Origin: Caecitellus pseudoparvulus
Taxonomy: Eukaryota > Bigyra: Bicosoecida
Direction of reading: 5' to 3'
Assembly: GCA_965644315.1 (NCBI GenBank)
Contig: CBFFRQ010000144.1
Span: 1-40,147, forward strand
Length of the DNA stretch: 40,147 nucleotides
Part shown: positions 1 through 9,887 of the stretch, piece by piece
How positions within the stretch are numbered: the stretch's first letter is position 1
Layout: each line of letters starts with the position of its first letter
The notes under the pieces: model-generated
The model's database searches: none
Told to the model about the DNA's origin: nothing
Seen by the model: the letters and a program-made list of their open reading frames with translations, nothing else
Program-made: the position numbers and the translations under genes

Positions 1-374
1 GAAGTTAACCCGTGAGGGAGCGGGCAGCGGAGCAAGTGCATAAAAGTTGGAGGAGACTGGAAGCTGTAAAGATCTGCTGTTGATCGTCTCTCGCTGCTTC
101 AGATTTGTTTACTTGGACGTCTACACATCAGCGAAAAGAAACCACAATCCATGCCACACACCGAATCCGACCGCCCCCTACACATTGTGCGCCTTCCCCG
201 ACGCCAGGCACTTCCCTCGGCACAGCAGGCTCGCCGTGATTGTCAGCGAGCAGGAGCTGTGCTGCAGGCCAGCCGACAGCGCACTGCGCTCGCCATTGCG
301 GCGTAGGACGAAGTGGCTGTTGCATGAAGCACTGAGGGGTGCCTCACGGCAAGTCGTCTGGATACGCAGGCAGA
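1..374. other. 5' region of the lipase gene, no supported gene
   Basis: No reading frame here has a recognisable product or a start that can be defended. Several overlapping frames are open on both strands, as expected for GC-rich DNA. A TATA-like stretch (gcataaaag) lies near position 38. The N-terminal part of the lipase may extend into this segment through an exon that I cannot resolve, because two other frames between about 406 and 560 also look protein-like. Confidence 0.4.
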
Positions 375-2246
375 ATGGCTGTGCGCGTGGTGCCTTTGGC
401 CGGCTGTGGGCGTGCAGCGATCCGGGCGCTTCGTGGGCCTGGCCAAATTCCGCATGGGCCGCGATGCCTTGGCAGCCGCGGCCCTCGTCGAACGGCGCAC
501 TTTGCCGGGACAAAGACGCGCTATCCACCACGCAGCAGCTGGAGCTTGCCACGGCGCGTGTGGGAGGTGGCCAAGTCGTGGATGCCAGGCACCATGGCCA
601 AGTTGCCGCGGCGGTACGAGTTGCTGGCCGACAACGTCTTCCGGCAAATCGAGGAGCTGCACCTGGCTCTGGACATCTCCCACGTGGTGGCAGCGGTGCT
701 GTGGCGCACGCAAGTGTGCATTGGGCGGGGGGCCGTGTCTCCCGGCCGTCTTCGGGCCACTGAGCCGGTGCTGGAGCCGGTCGCAGACACGGCATTGGTC
801 GCTGAGATGGCGACGTGGGACCTGTACGCCCACGCCAGCTACGCCCCCACAGTGTCGATGGCTCTGCAGCAGCTCGGCATACCGCCCGAGGACTTGTTGG
901 CTGCGAACTGGAGCGCCAGTGCAGACATTCCCACCGCTGCGTACATGTTGACAGTGGACCACGCCCACAAAACCATCGTGCTGACTGTGCGGGGCAGCTG
1001 GTCCGCAGAGGACGCGCTGATCAACGGCATGGCTGCACCGGCCCCTTTTCTCTCAGGGCTAGCGCATCACGGCATGGCTCTGGCCGCGCGGGCTCTGGTG
1101 GACGAAGTGGGCGGCACGCTGCTCGCAGCTGCCGACGCGTTCCCAACGTACCGCCTGGTGCTGACAGGGCACAGCATGGGGGCAGGGGTGGCCAGTCTGG
1201 CGGCCCTCCTGCTGCGAGCACACACTGGCGTGACAGCGGGGCGTGGCGTGCTGCACCGCACTTCCGTGTACGGCTTTGCCCCAGCTGCCTGCATGTCCCT
1301 GGCCCTCGCGCGCAGCTGTGAGGGGTGGATACACAGCTTGGTGCACCAGGACGACCTGACGCCGCGATTCCACATCGCGTCCATGCTCGTTGTGCACCAG
1401 GAAATGGCCGGCTTTGTGTGGGGAGACGAGCTGGCCGACCTGTGGCGGCACTGGGCTGCTCATGCGCCACCCTTGCGAGCCGCCCTGCTGCGAGGTGCAG
1501 CCGCAGCCATGGCAGCGAGCTGGAAAGCTGTCGCTGCCGTGTACTGGCCACTGTTTGTGGCATGTGTACGAGTGCACAAGGCAGTGGTGGGCGAATCCTC
1601 CCGTGAGGCGTTGTTCCGGCAGCTGGCCAAGCCCATCGACATGCATCGACATCCATTCTCGGGCATGCAATACTACCTGCCAGGGTCGCTCTTCCACCTC
1701 CAGTACGCATACAAAGACTTGCCGAGCAGCTGGAGGACGTCAGATGCCAGTGCTCCGCCCCTGCAGTATGACATCGGCGTCAGTATCCACGATGCCTTCC
1801 AGCCGTTGCAGTGCGCCGCTGCTGACACCGCCACGCACTGGGTGCAGAGCGAGGAGGTCCTGCCTGTGCCAGATGAGGCGGCAGCCCCCGGCGCAGAGCA
1901 AGCCCACACACACCTCGTGCACGACAGTGTCGCCACGGCCTTGCGCGGTAGCTGTGACCCTGGGCAGCACAAGGCGCCCATCCCGCCAAGCGAAGTGCAG
2001 GCGTGGAGCGGGGAGCTGAGTGACATCCGGCTGCTTCGCGTGCTGCCTGCTGCAGGGCAAGGGTGGAACGTGGCGGGACAAGCAGTGGTGGATGATGCAG
2101 GGCTGGATGCCGGGTCTGCCGCGCACCACGAGCACTTTGGTCGGGTGGTGTGGTCCGGCCGCATGTTCCTGGACCACAGCACCGGCGCCATGTACAAACA
2201 CCTGCTTGCATTGCAGCAGCGACTGGCGCAGGGCAAGACAACGTGA
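375..2246 (+). CDS. class 3 (diacylglycerol lipase-like) lipase
   Basis: An alpha/beta-hydrolase of the lipase class 3 family, expected to hydrolyse an acyl ester of a glycerolipid. Using the ATG at 375, the product is 623 residues. The nucleophile elbow GHSMGAG is visible with the serine near residue 267, followed by a hydrophobic helix. About 60 residues later HQDDLTPR supplies the likely catalytic aspartate, in the position of the DDxVPR motif of sn-1-specific diacylglycerol lipases. A beta-strand plus VRGSWSAEDAL before the elbow matches the oxyanion region (GTxS..D). I cannot assign the catalytic histidine with confidence. The first 60 or so residues are doubtful: other frames between 406 and 560 look equally coding, so an unrecognised intron or frameshift is possible. 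The open frame extends upstream of 375 without an ATG. The gene converges on the Mpv17-like gene with only 25 bp between stop codons. Confidence 0.8.
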   Translation: MAVRVVPLAGCGRAAIRALRGPGQIPHGPRCLGSRGPRRTAHFAGTKTRYPPRSSWSLPRRVWEVAKSWMPGTMAKLPRRYELLADNVFRQIEELHLALDISHVVAAVLWRTQVCIGRGAVSPGRLRATEPVLEPVADTALVAEMATWDLYAHASYAPTVSMALQQLGIPPEDLLAANWSASADIPTAAYMLTVDHAHKTIVLTVRGSWSAEDALINGMAAPAPFLSGLAHHGMALAARALVDEVGGTLLAAADAFPTYRLVLTGHSMGAGVASLAALLLRAHTGVTAGRGVLHRTSVYGFAPAACMSLALARSCEGWIHSLVHQDDLTPRFHIASMLVVHQEMAGFVWGDELADLWRHWAAHAPPLRAALLRGAAAAMAASWKAVAAVYWPLFVACVRVHKAVVGESSREALFRQLAKPIDMHRHPFSGMQYYLPGSLFHLQYAYKDLPSSWRTSDASAPPLQYDIGVSIHDAFQPLQCAAADTATHWVQSEEVLPVPDEAAAPGAEQAHTHLVHDSVATALRGSCDPGQHKAPIPPSEVQAWSGELSDIRLLRVLPAAGQGWNVAGQAVVDDAGLDAGSAAHHEHFGRVVWSGRMFLDHSTGAMYKHLLALQQRLAQGKTT

Positions 2247-2271
2247 CAGCGTCCAACTGGCGAGAAAGGGT

Positions 2272-2853
2272 TCAGCGCTGAGCACCAGGCTCAACTTTGG
2301 GCGTGTTCAGCACGGTGGACAAGTACGCTGCCCAGAAGACGGATGCGATGTTGATGTACAGCACACGGTAGGGCAGAGGCACCATGGTGAAGTTGACGGC
2401 CTGCAGCACGGGCCAGACAATCCAATTCACCTTCAGCGTCGGCCACAGCTTGTCCCGAGCCTCGGCCATGCCTACTGCCGGACTGCCTGTGCGCAGGGCA
2501 GCGCCCACCACGAAGAAGGCGATGTTCACGATGGGCGTCCACGTCAGCTGGTCCCACGCCACACGCAGGGCTGCGCCCACACGGCCCTCTGCCAGGACGA
2601 TCTTCTCCAGCGCCCCGTACCAGCCGTGTGCCATGACGCCAAAGAGGCCGCCCCACACTGCGCCCCGTGCCAGCCGAGCCCAGTCGAAACTGCCCCCAGC
2701 CAACACCTGGGCCATGCTGTCCCCGACGATGTACAGAGCAGCCGACGTGACAGCCTTGGTGGCGATGGGGTGCTGGGTGAGCTTTGCATCATACCAGCCG
2801 CTGAACTTCACTGCAGTCGCCTTGACGGCGCTGACGGCGCGTGCCAGAGCCAT
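2272..2853 (-). CDS. Mpv17/PMP22 family membrane protein
   Basis: A 193-residue protein of the Mpv17/PMP22/Sym1 family, small four-helix proteins of the inner mitochondrial or peroxisomal membrane thought to form channels. The family pattern is visible in order: WYDAKLTQHPIATKA near the N-terminus, GDSMAQ in the first helix region, a central DQLTWTP segment, and the C-terminal signature running from WIVWPVLQAVNF through VPLPYR to W(x)AYLS. Length is typical (170-200 residues). The start is the ATG at 2853, giving a short basic and alanine-rich leader that would suit mitochondrial targeting. It is single-exon and convergent with the lipase gene. Organelle assignment is inference. Confidence 0.9.
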   Translation of the reverse strand: MALARAVSAVKATAVKFSGWYDAKLTQHPIATKAVTSAALYIVGDSMAQVLAGGSFDWARLARGAVWGGLFGVMAHGWYGALEKIVLAEGRVGAALRVAWDQLTWTPIVNIAFFVVGAALRTGSPAVGMAEARDKLWPTLKVNWIVWPVLQAVNFTMVPLPYRVLYINIASVFWAAYLSTVLNTPKVEPGAQR

Positions 2854-3273
2854 GCTGGGAGAGCAACTGATTTCCGCACTCCGTGACTGGCCAGCGCAGC
2901 TGATCAGGGTCCATTCAAAGACACAGGGTGTGCGGAGGCACAGTTATGTCGATGTGAACTGGTGCCAGGGATATCAAATGTGTCCGGCAGAGATCTCAAA
3001 AGTGTCCGGCTCCGCACCCTTTCCGGGTGTCTAGTTGGAGGCAGAAGTCCCCATCAGACCGAAACCCCGGTGTCCGGGAACTGGACTTCAGCCAGTTCTT
3101 GCCGCCCCTCACGGGCCTCAATAAGACAGATTCTGGTCCATAGCAGCGCTTTGTGGGGATGGCTATCTTGTAGGGTCAATTCGAGAGTATCAGGGTAATT
3201 CGGCGGCATTCATAAAGTGGAGATTGTCTTCCACAAGGCGCCCACCAAGTTTCGTAGATTGCACGACTAATAA
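2854..3273. other. intergenic, repeated TGTCCGG octamers
   Basis: No coding frame is supported. Three copies of a TGTCCGG core occur at about 2981, 3003 and 3068; the first two are identical octamers (TGTCCGGC) spaced 22 bp apart. The segment separates the start of the Mpv17-like gene from the truncated UTP20-like frame, so it may hold a promoter for the former. A breakpoint of the truncated gene copy must also lie here. Confidence 0.35.
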
Positions 3274-4907
3274 AAGAAGTGTGGGAGGGGGGATGGATCA
3301 ACCCTGGCGACTGCACCGGAGGGTTTGCAGAAGGTGCAGGCGGGTGACGCTGCCTCGGCAGCCATGCGACAAGCCCAGCACTTGGAGGAGGACGCTCCGG
3401 CGGCGGATGATGGTGATGGTGATGGGAGCGACATGGAGGGTGAAGCGTTAGTGGGTGGCAGTCTCGCGTTGCTGGGTGCGGCGAGTGAGTCGGGGCAGGC
3501 CAGTGCGCCTGACAGCGCACGTGCCGTGCCGAGTGGAGTGGCGGGTGGCGGCGGGGAGCTGGAGGGCGACGACAGTGATGCCCGGTGTGACAGGGACGTG
3601 GATAGGTGGGGGCGTGTGGTGACGCCTGCCGTGGCTGCGCGGCGTGCGGTTCAGGCACAGGCCCGCAAGGCTGCCGCAGCCCTGCCATGGGACACGGCGT
3701 ACTACGCCTGCACTCTCCTGCAGCGTCTGTGGGAGGCACATCCCCGTGTGCTGAGTGAGGCAGCGGCGGCCGGTGACAGTGGTGGTGCGCCTGCCAGCGG
3801 CACGAAGCGGCGGCGCAAGGCATGGAAGGCGTGGGAGTCAGGCGCCACCACTGCTGTCGCGCTGCACAGTGCGCTATGGACGTTTCTGGATGCCCTGTCC
3901 GACATCATGGTGTTCCCTAACGCGTGGGTGCGGGCGCAGCAGCCAGGTGGCTGGGCGCCGTCCTGAACACCGTGGCAGTGGCGAGCGTGGGGAGCTTCTC
4001 TCCCCCACCTGGCGTGGTGGCGTGGCTTGCTGAGTATGAGCGCATGTTCGCCCTGGCTCGGGCAGCCTGTGTGCAGCTGGCGGACGGAACGCTGAGCAGG
4101 GAGCAGGGCACGGCTCTGGCGCCGGTGCTGCTGTTCACGGCGGTGGGGCTGTACGCCACGACGCCGCCCAGCTCCCGAAACACCATCCCGCCCCACCTTG
4201 CCGAGCGCACTGCTCGCTTGGCCGGCAAGTCCACCCTGCTCGTGGATGGCGTGAAGGTGGAGGGCGGCAAGGCGGTGCAGCGAAACAGCCCGCCCTCCAC
4301 ACATACTGCCCACGATGATGACGACGGCGGTGCGCGGGACCCGCTGTTCTGGCTGCTGCAGCGCCTCAGCAACACAGCAGTGCAGCAGGGCGGGCCGGCG
4401 GCCACCACGGCGCTGAACATGTTCGGGGCCATGGCTGGGCACTTGCCGCAGGCAGACCTGCGGCGCTACGTGGTGCCGGTGGCGCGGGCAGTGTTCCGCA
4501 TTGTGCAGGCGGCAGATCAGTTGGCCAGCGACCCCCGCCTGGCCGATGCGCCATCTTGGTCAGAGCAAGCTCAGCAGGCGGCCGCTGCGTCAGTGACAGG
4601 CGCCTTGGCTTCGGAGGTCGTGGAGGGTGGGCAGGCTGCCATGGGCGCAGATGTGTTCCTGACGGCGTACAACGGCGAGCAGCGAGCCAGGGCGGCGGCG
4701 AAGGAGCGGCGGGCGAAGCAGGTGGCGCAGAAGGCGGTGGTGAACCCAGCAGCAGCTGCAGGGCGTAGGAGTCGGAAGGCACAGGCAAAGAAGCTCCATG
4801 CGGTGAAGCGCATGGACAAGCTGAAGGTGCTGCGAGGTGGTGGTGGGAAGGGCAGGAAGCCGGTGCGGGAGGAGCGAGAGGCGTTGGTGTGTGGGGTGGA
4901 AAGGTGA
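3274..4907 (+). pseudogene. truncated, frameshifted UTP20 C-terminal-like fragment
   Basis: Two overlapping frames, 3274-3966 and 3924-4907, read as one protein broken by a single frameshift near 3931-3936. The first ends in a stretch with a helix, then FPNAWVR; the second resumes at AAARWLGAVLN. The pair matches the WVR..AAR.LG pattern of the HEAT-like C-terminal part of the U3 snoRNP scaffold UTP20. The last 90 residues are a basic coiled tail (AKERRAKQVAQKAV, RRSRKAQAKK), also the layout of the UTP20 end. UTP20 is normally about 2,500-2,800 residues; here only about 540 exist. The open frame begins after a stop at 3271 and has no ATG for 30 codons, so the 5' part is missing. It is either a pseudogene or a sequencing slip plus a distant 5' part. 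The family call rests on motif memory only. Confidence 0.5.
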
Positions 4908-4970
4908 GCTGGCGCAAGGTGGGAGACAGGTTTGTCGCATGGTGCATTGGACTGTGCTGGAAGTCTGGAA

Positions 4971-7865
4971 TCAAATCAAGTCCGTCAGAGTCTCAAACTT
5001 GGCCGCTTGCTGCCGCACGCTGTCTGGGATCCTGCGATGCCCAGTGAGACCCAGCAGCTCCCGCACGATGTCTGTGTGGCCATACATGCATGCGCATCGG
5101 AAGGCTGCTTCAGGTCCATGGCTATCCGCCGCGTGCACGTCCACTGCCCGCGTCCCAGTGAGACCTAGCAGCTCACGCACGACGTCTGTGCGGCCCCAGC
5201 GACATATCAATCGGAAGGCGGCCTCAGGCCACTTTCCATCCGCCGCATGCACATCCACTTCCCGCGCCCCAGTGAGGGCCAGCAGCTCACGAACAACGTC
5301 TATGTGGCCATGATCGCATGCCCACCGGAAGGCGGCCTCAGGTCCACCCCTATCCGCCGCGTGTACATCTACTTCCCGCGCCCCAGTGAGGGCTAACAGC
5401 TCACGCACGATGTCTGTGTGGCCCCTGTAGCTTGCCCATCGGAAGGCGGCCTCAGGTCCATGCCCATCCGCCGCGTGCACATCCACCTCCCGTGTCCCAG
5501 TCAGGCCCAGCAGCTCACGCACGATGTCGGTGTGGCCATCGCGGCATGCCAATCGGAAGGCGGCCTCAGGTCCATCCCCATCCGCCGCATGCACATCTAC
5601 TTCCCGCGCCCCAGTCAGGCCCAGCAGCTCACGCACGATGTCGGTGTGGCCATCGCGGCATGCCAATCGGAAGGCGGCCTCAGGTCCATCCCCATCCGCC
5701 GCATGCACATCCACTTCCCGTGCCCCAGTCAGGGCCAGCACCTCACGCAAAACGTCGGTGTGGCCATCGCGGCATGCCAATCGGAAGGCGGCCTCAGGTC
5801 CATCCTCATCTGCTGCATGCACATCCACTTCCCGCGCCCCCGTGAGAGCGAGCAGCTCACGTACAATGTCGGTGTGGCCATTGTAGCATGCCCACCGGAA
5901 GGCGGCCTCAGGGCCCTGTCTGTGAAACCAACGCAGCACCTCAACTTTTCCTTTCACGTGCACATCCACTGCCTCATCCCCCGTCAAAGACAGCAGCTCA
6001 CGCACCTTGGCAAGTTTACCTTCCTTGCATGCATCCACAAACGCAGCGGTGTTCTCCTCGCTGAATGTCACTTGCCCTGGGGCGTGCCCTGCCTGTGCCT
6101 GCCCTGCCTGTGCCTGCCCTGCTGCGTCAACTCCCTGCTCTCCATCAAGCAAGCTCCGCACAGCACTCTCCACACTTGACAGACGCCCCAATCCACCCAC
6201 ACTTCCTTCACATGCAATCGCATATGCACCCATGCAGCAACCACTCCCTCCTCGCCCCAACTCCTCCAACACGCTCGACAATGCATGTTCGCAACCTTCA
6301 CCGCTGCCCACGAAGCTTGACACATCACCCGATCCGCCACCCAGCGCATCACCTCCCACACCAAGCACCTCATGCAGCACGCTTGACACACCCTCACTAT
6401 CAAAACTGCCGCCATCAGCACGACCCATGCCCCACACACCACCACACGCACTCAACACCACCTCACACCCACCCCCATCCAGTGCGCCCACCAGGTCACC
6501 CACACTGCCACTCCCCATACCCACCACCACAAAGCTCCCCACACCCACACCACCCAGACTTACTCCACATGCCTCCGCCACAGCACACACACCCAACACC
6601 CTCACAGCCACGCGCTGCTTCACATCCAGCCCAACATCGCCCCACGCTTCATCCTCCAAGAACACCCTCAGCGGCCACCCCACCTCGCACTGCACCTGCA
6701 CTGTGACACTGCTCCTCTCGCCAACCGGCTCATCAGCTCGGCCGCCACCACAGATATGATTCAAAGCTGCCCTGCGTGGAGTCTGTGCCATCCGCGGCAG
6801 TCCATGGGCGATGCGAGCTGCTTCGCCACGCTTCACAGCCCCAACACTCGTGGCAAGCGCTATGGCACCCGTCTCCACACCTGTTGTCCAATGCTCCACA
6901 TCCCCAGCTCCACCAACATCCTCATCCACGATCTCAACCCGCCCACTGTACACACTCACATCCTTGCCGTTCAGGCACTCCAAACCGCCCGACAAGTCCA
7001 ACCCATGCACACTTCTCACCTTCCGACCACTCATCACCGGCGCACACCCCAGAAGCCCACGCAGCTCCTCCACTGCGCTCGCTGCACACTCCAAGTGCTC
7101 CGCAGCACTCTCACTCCTCAGCTCGCCGGCCGCCTCGCCTCGCAGCCAACCAGCCTGCTGACGGATGCCAGCCAAAGCCGCCTCCATCGCTGCTTCGCCA
7201 CCAGCATCATGTGTGAGTGGGCCACCCTCACCAGCCACAGCCACATCTACCCTCTTGAAGCCTTGCCACCATCGCGTCAGGTCAGCCAGCGCACCCTCCA
7301 AATTCACACCGCTCCGCACACTGCCCCAAGCACCCACGATGGCGCCCCAAAGCGCGTCGCCCTCCGGCACTGGATCGGCACTCACATCAGATGCCGCCTG
7401 ATGCAGCACATCCACCGCGCAGAAGCACCGGAACGACAGGTACTGCAGCGCAGCACACACGCCACCTCGCTCACGCTGCCCCGCCAACGCCCCAGCCTGC
7501 TCCAACAGCGCACTCCCCGCATCACGCAGTGCAGCCTCCAGCTCCACCAGGCTCATGGCCGTTGGGGCATCGCCAGCAGCAGACGCCTCGCCACGCCCAA
7601 TGGCTGCCAGTCCTCGCAGTGCTGGGCCGTGGTCCATGACGTTGCCCGGCAAGCACTTCATCTTGGCCAAGCATGTCGCCACCTTCTTTGCCTGTATGTC
7701 GTCAAGACCTGCAATGGCTGCTGCACTGTCATCCATGGCTTGGCCTGTTGCTGCTGCCTGCGGCGTGGGAGAGGGGCAAGGCGCTCTGTGCTGTGGTGTA
7801 TGGGTGACACGCTCTGGCGCAAGTGCTGGCGTAAGCGAGGTGCCATGCCCGCTCCCACACACCAT
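4971..7865 (-). CDS. ankyrin-repeat protein with unique N-terminal region
   Basis: A 964-residue protein from the ATG at 7865. Residues 1 to about 610 form a non-repetitive region, rich in Gly, Ala, Ser and Val, with no family I recognise. From about 615 onward there are a degenerate and then eight strong ankyrin-like repeats of 38 residues each, with the recurring blocks GPEAAFR, ACxxGHTDIVRELL and LTGAREVDVHAAD. Canonical ankyrin repeats are 33 residues; the extra five lie in the loop after the second helix. A short C-terminal cap (LTGHRRIP) follows. The same repeat and cap recur in the gene at 21543-22706, so this is a dispersed family. Ankyrin repeats bind proteins; the partner is unknown. 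A likely additional upstream exon ends at 8011, in which case the ATG at 7865 would lie in an intron. Confidence 0.75.
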   Translation of the reverse strand: MVCGSGHGTSLTPALAPERVTHTPQHRAPCPSPTPQAAATGQAMDDSAAAIAGLDDIQAKKVATCLAKMKCLPGNVMDHGPALRGLAAIGRGEASAAGDAPTAMSLVELEAALRDAGSALLEQAGALAGQRERGGVCAALQYLSFRCFCAVDVLHQAASDVSADPVPEGDALWGAIVGAWGSVRSGVNLEGALADLTRWWQGFKRVDVAVAGEGGPLTHDAGGEAAMEAALAGIRQQAGWLRGEAAGELRSESAAEHLECAASAVEELRGLLGCAPVMSGRKVRSVHGLDLSGGLECLNGKDVSVYSGRVEIVDEDVGGAGDVEHWTTGVETGAIALATSVGAVKRGEAARIAHGLPRMAQTPRRAALNHICGGGRADEPVGERSSVTVQVQCEVGWPLRVFLEDEAWGDVGLDVKQRVAVRVLGVCAVAEACGVSLGGVGVGSFVVVGMGSGSVGDLVGALDGGGCEVVLSACGGVWGMGRADGGSFDSEGVSSVLHEVLGVGGDALGGGSGDVSSFVGSGEGCEHALSSVLEELGRGGSGCCMGAYAIACEGSVGGLGRLSSVESAVRSLLDGEQGVDAAGQAQAGQAQAGHAPGQVTFSEENTAAFVDACKEGKLAKVRELLSLTGDEAVDVHVKGKVEVLRWFHRQGPEAAFRWACYNGHTDIVRELLALTGAREVDVHAADEDGPEAAFRLACRDGHTDVLREVLALTGAREVDVHAADGDGPEAAFRLACRDGHTDIVRELLGLTGAREVDVHAADGDGPEAAFRLACRDGHTDIVRELLGLTGTREVDVHAADGHGPEAAFRWASYRGHTDIVRELLALTGAREVDVHAADRGGPEAAFRWACDHGHIDVVRELLALTGAREVDVHAADGKWPEAAFRLICRWGRTDVVRELLGLTGTRAVDVHAADSHGPEAAFRCACMYGHTDIVRELLGLTGHRRIPDSVRQQAAKFETLTDLI
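5029..5945 (-). repeat. 114-bp tandem repeat encoding ankyrin units
   Basis: Direct tandem repeat with a 114-bp period. For example, the block reading ccagcagctc on the + strand recurs at 5507 and 5621. Eight units are nearly identical in the segments encoding GPEAAFR and VRELL, with variation concentrated in the codons just before GPEAAFR. The homogeneity suggests recent unit duplication or gene conversion. Ends are approximate. Confidence 0.85.
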
Positions 7866-8010
7866 GGCGACATGTGGCAGGGGATCTGATCAGGTGTGGC
7901 AGTACTGTGTAGCTGGCTCCTGTGGTGTGAACGTAGTGGGCAGGTGCATTGGTGTGGCGGGGAGGCGTTGTGGAAGTTGAAATGTGTGAGGGTGCAACTA
8001 CCGTCCGCAC

Positions 8011-8270
8011 TTGCACCAGTGCACGCTCACCTGTAGCGGCCAGGACTGCAGACAAGGCACCAAGCACGTTAATGCGCTGATCCTTGTATAGTTCCAGGTG
8101 TGTGTTAGAGACAGCTTCGGTGCATTTTTGTGCCAGCCGTGTCAAAGGTGTGCGGCTCAGCTCGACCCGGTGTCCGGCATCACAACAGAAAAGGTGCTGA
8201 AATTGCTCCCTGGACAGCACTGAGAACCCCTGTATGATACGAGCCAGGCATTGTTGCAGTGTGGGTGTGT
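8011..8270 (-). CDS. probable upstream exon of the ankyrin gene
   Basis: On the minus strand a frame open across 8270-8011 encodes a convincing peptide (it contains CLARIIQGFSVLSREQFQHL and later NVLGALSAVLAATGERALVQ) but has no ATG of its own. It ends exactly at GTGCGG, the 5' splice site form used by other genes here. A pyrimidine-rich acceptor ending in CCGCAG at 7758 would join it in phase to the codons just before MDDSAAAIAGLDD in the ankyrin ORF. The implied intron of 253 nt is longer than the others in this window. The upstream boundary of the exon is unresolved; a candidate acceptor (TCAAGCAG) lies near 8270. An independent small gene is the alternative. Confidence 0.4.
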
Positions 8271-8483
8271 CTGCTTGACAATCTCAGGCTCGCACCGGGT
8301 TCTGCGCTGCAAGCAAATCAAGGATCGCTGGCGAGGCCAACCTCCACCGCTTGTGCGGAGGTCCAACTCGCGATTGCGTCGATGCAAATATCCTCTTCTC
8401 ATGGCATGTACCCGCTGACCATGACTGGACACAGTTTGCGGATGAGAGCGGGGCCGGCGAGCACACTGGAAACATGCTCCCAC
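8271..8483. other. unassigned segment between two minus-strand genes
   Basis: Open frames are present on both strands, but none has a recognisable product. It probably holds the 5' part of the ankyrin transcript and the 3' flank of the pseudouridine synthase gene. Confidence 0.3.
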
Positions 8484-9652
8484 TCACCGCTCAGTCTGCG
8501 ACGCCCCTTCCCGGGGAGCCCCACGCCGCACCTGTGCTGCCTTCTCCGCCCGCTGAGCAGCCGTGGAAGCGGAGAAGAGCGCCGAGGCAGAGGTCTGGAA
8601 GTCCCCTGCATCCTGGACTAGGCCCAAGTCTGGGCGGCCATCACTGGCCAGCACGCCCGCCGCTGCTTCAGCAATGGACAGGCGCCGAGATGTGGTGGGG
8701 GGCAGGGCAATGCTGCTGTCCGTGGCGCGTGCCAGGGCTGCCAGCTCGTTGTGATGCAGTGGACGCCAGTCGCCAGGCAGGAGCCCCATGCCCTCCAGGG
8801 ATAGGGGTCCCACGGCGGAGCGGTGCAGGGCCACGACGGCATGCCCCACCGCAGCGAACATGCGACGCACTTGGTGGTACATGCCTTGGTGCAGAGTCAC
8901 CTGGCACCAGTGTGGGTCGGCGGGGTGTGGGGTGAGAGTGGCGGGTCTGCACACTGAGCCATCCTCTAGCGTGAGGGCGCCTGACGCGAAGGCGGCCGCT
9001 TCCCGTCCAGAGGCACACAGTGGCGCCGCTGTGCGCACTTTGTACACCTTGGCCACGCCCTTGCTGGGCGCTGTGATGCGGTGGTTCAGCTGCCCGCTCT
9101 GCGTGAACAGCAGCAGCCCGGTCGTGGCACGGTCCAGGCGCCCGACGCACTGCAGGCGCGGCTTGCGCAGCTGGAACATGCCAGGCAACATGTCGAACAC
9201 AGTGGGCCCCTCGTCTTCTGCGTGGGTGCAGCTGACTCCGGCTGGCTTGTACATGGCGAGGTGCAGGGGCTGTGTGAAGGGCAGCGGCTCGCCGTCCACT
9301 GCGCAGAGCATGGAGGGGGGGAAGTTGCGAGCGCGCACAGGCAGAGGCCACAATGCATGGGTGCCGCACCTGTCACATGTGCTGGGTTCACCTTCGTGGC
9401 GGCAGTGAGGACGCGGGAGGGCGCTGCCTGCTCATCTGACTGCACCAGTACCTGGTGCTTGCGGAGGAAGGACCGTGCAGACCGCCGCTCTGCAAGGCCA
9501 TACTGCTTCAGCACATTGTCTGCACGCATCTCAGTGACTGGTTCCAACAGCTCTTTCAGGAAGGGGCTGGCGGCCACGGACATGCCTCGCATGCTGCCGC
9601 GAAACACCAACGAAACGTTCAGGCTTCGGGCCCCTGCACGTGCGAGCGCCAT
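8484..9652 (-). CDS. RsuA/RluB-type rRNA pseudouridine synthase, two exons
   Basis: Predicted from exons 9652-9370 and 9298-8484, separated by a 71-nt intron (GTGCGG to GCGCAG), giving 365 residues. Exon 1 starts with an Arg/Ala-rich leader suited to mitochondrial or plastid import, then an S4-like RNA-binding segment (NVLKQYGLAERRSARSFLRK). Exon 2 supplies the catalytic domain: YKPAGVSCT, then GRLDRATTGLLLFTQSG with the catalytic aspartate, and GMYHQVRRMFAAVGH, the C-terminal family signature. The splice restores VDGEPL, which sits just before the catalytic domain throughout the family. The enzyme converts a uridine of rRNA to pseudouridine; which site is unknown. The C-terminal 60 residues are low complexity. 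The gene is divergent from the symporter gene, with 235 bp shared upstream DNA. Confidence 0.88.
9299..9369 (-). other. intron of the pseudouridine synthase gene
   Basis: A 71-nt GT-AG intron. Donor GTGCGG, acceptor GCGCAG. Placement joins the S4-like half to the catalytic half in phase 1. Confidence 0.8.
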
Positions 9653-9887
9653 GGTGCAGGGAGGGGGGGTGCCAGACGGAGGCTGCAGCTTGGTGCGCTC
9701 CGTTCACCACAGTACTTCTCCCAGCTTACACACTTGCACTTTCCGCTTTGAATTTGCACGTGACGCGGGACTACGTTGCCAAGCGTCGAGCCACGTGAGC
9801 TCAGCTGAATCAGCTGCTGGGCACCCCAGCAGCGGCCCCTAGCGACCTGCCCGGCGCAGCTCCACACCACCCATAGTCCGCACTAGG

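Noticed and set aside
5029-5945. Regularly spaced repeats that could suggest a CRISPR-like array.
   Set aside because: The 114-bp period is coding, in frame throughout, and encodes ankyrin units; there are no unique spacers of constant length and the DNA is eukaryotic.
5418-6179. A 253-codon + strand frame.
   Set aside because: Antisense of the ankyrin repeats; its own periodicity derives from them.
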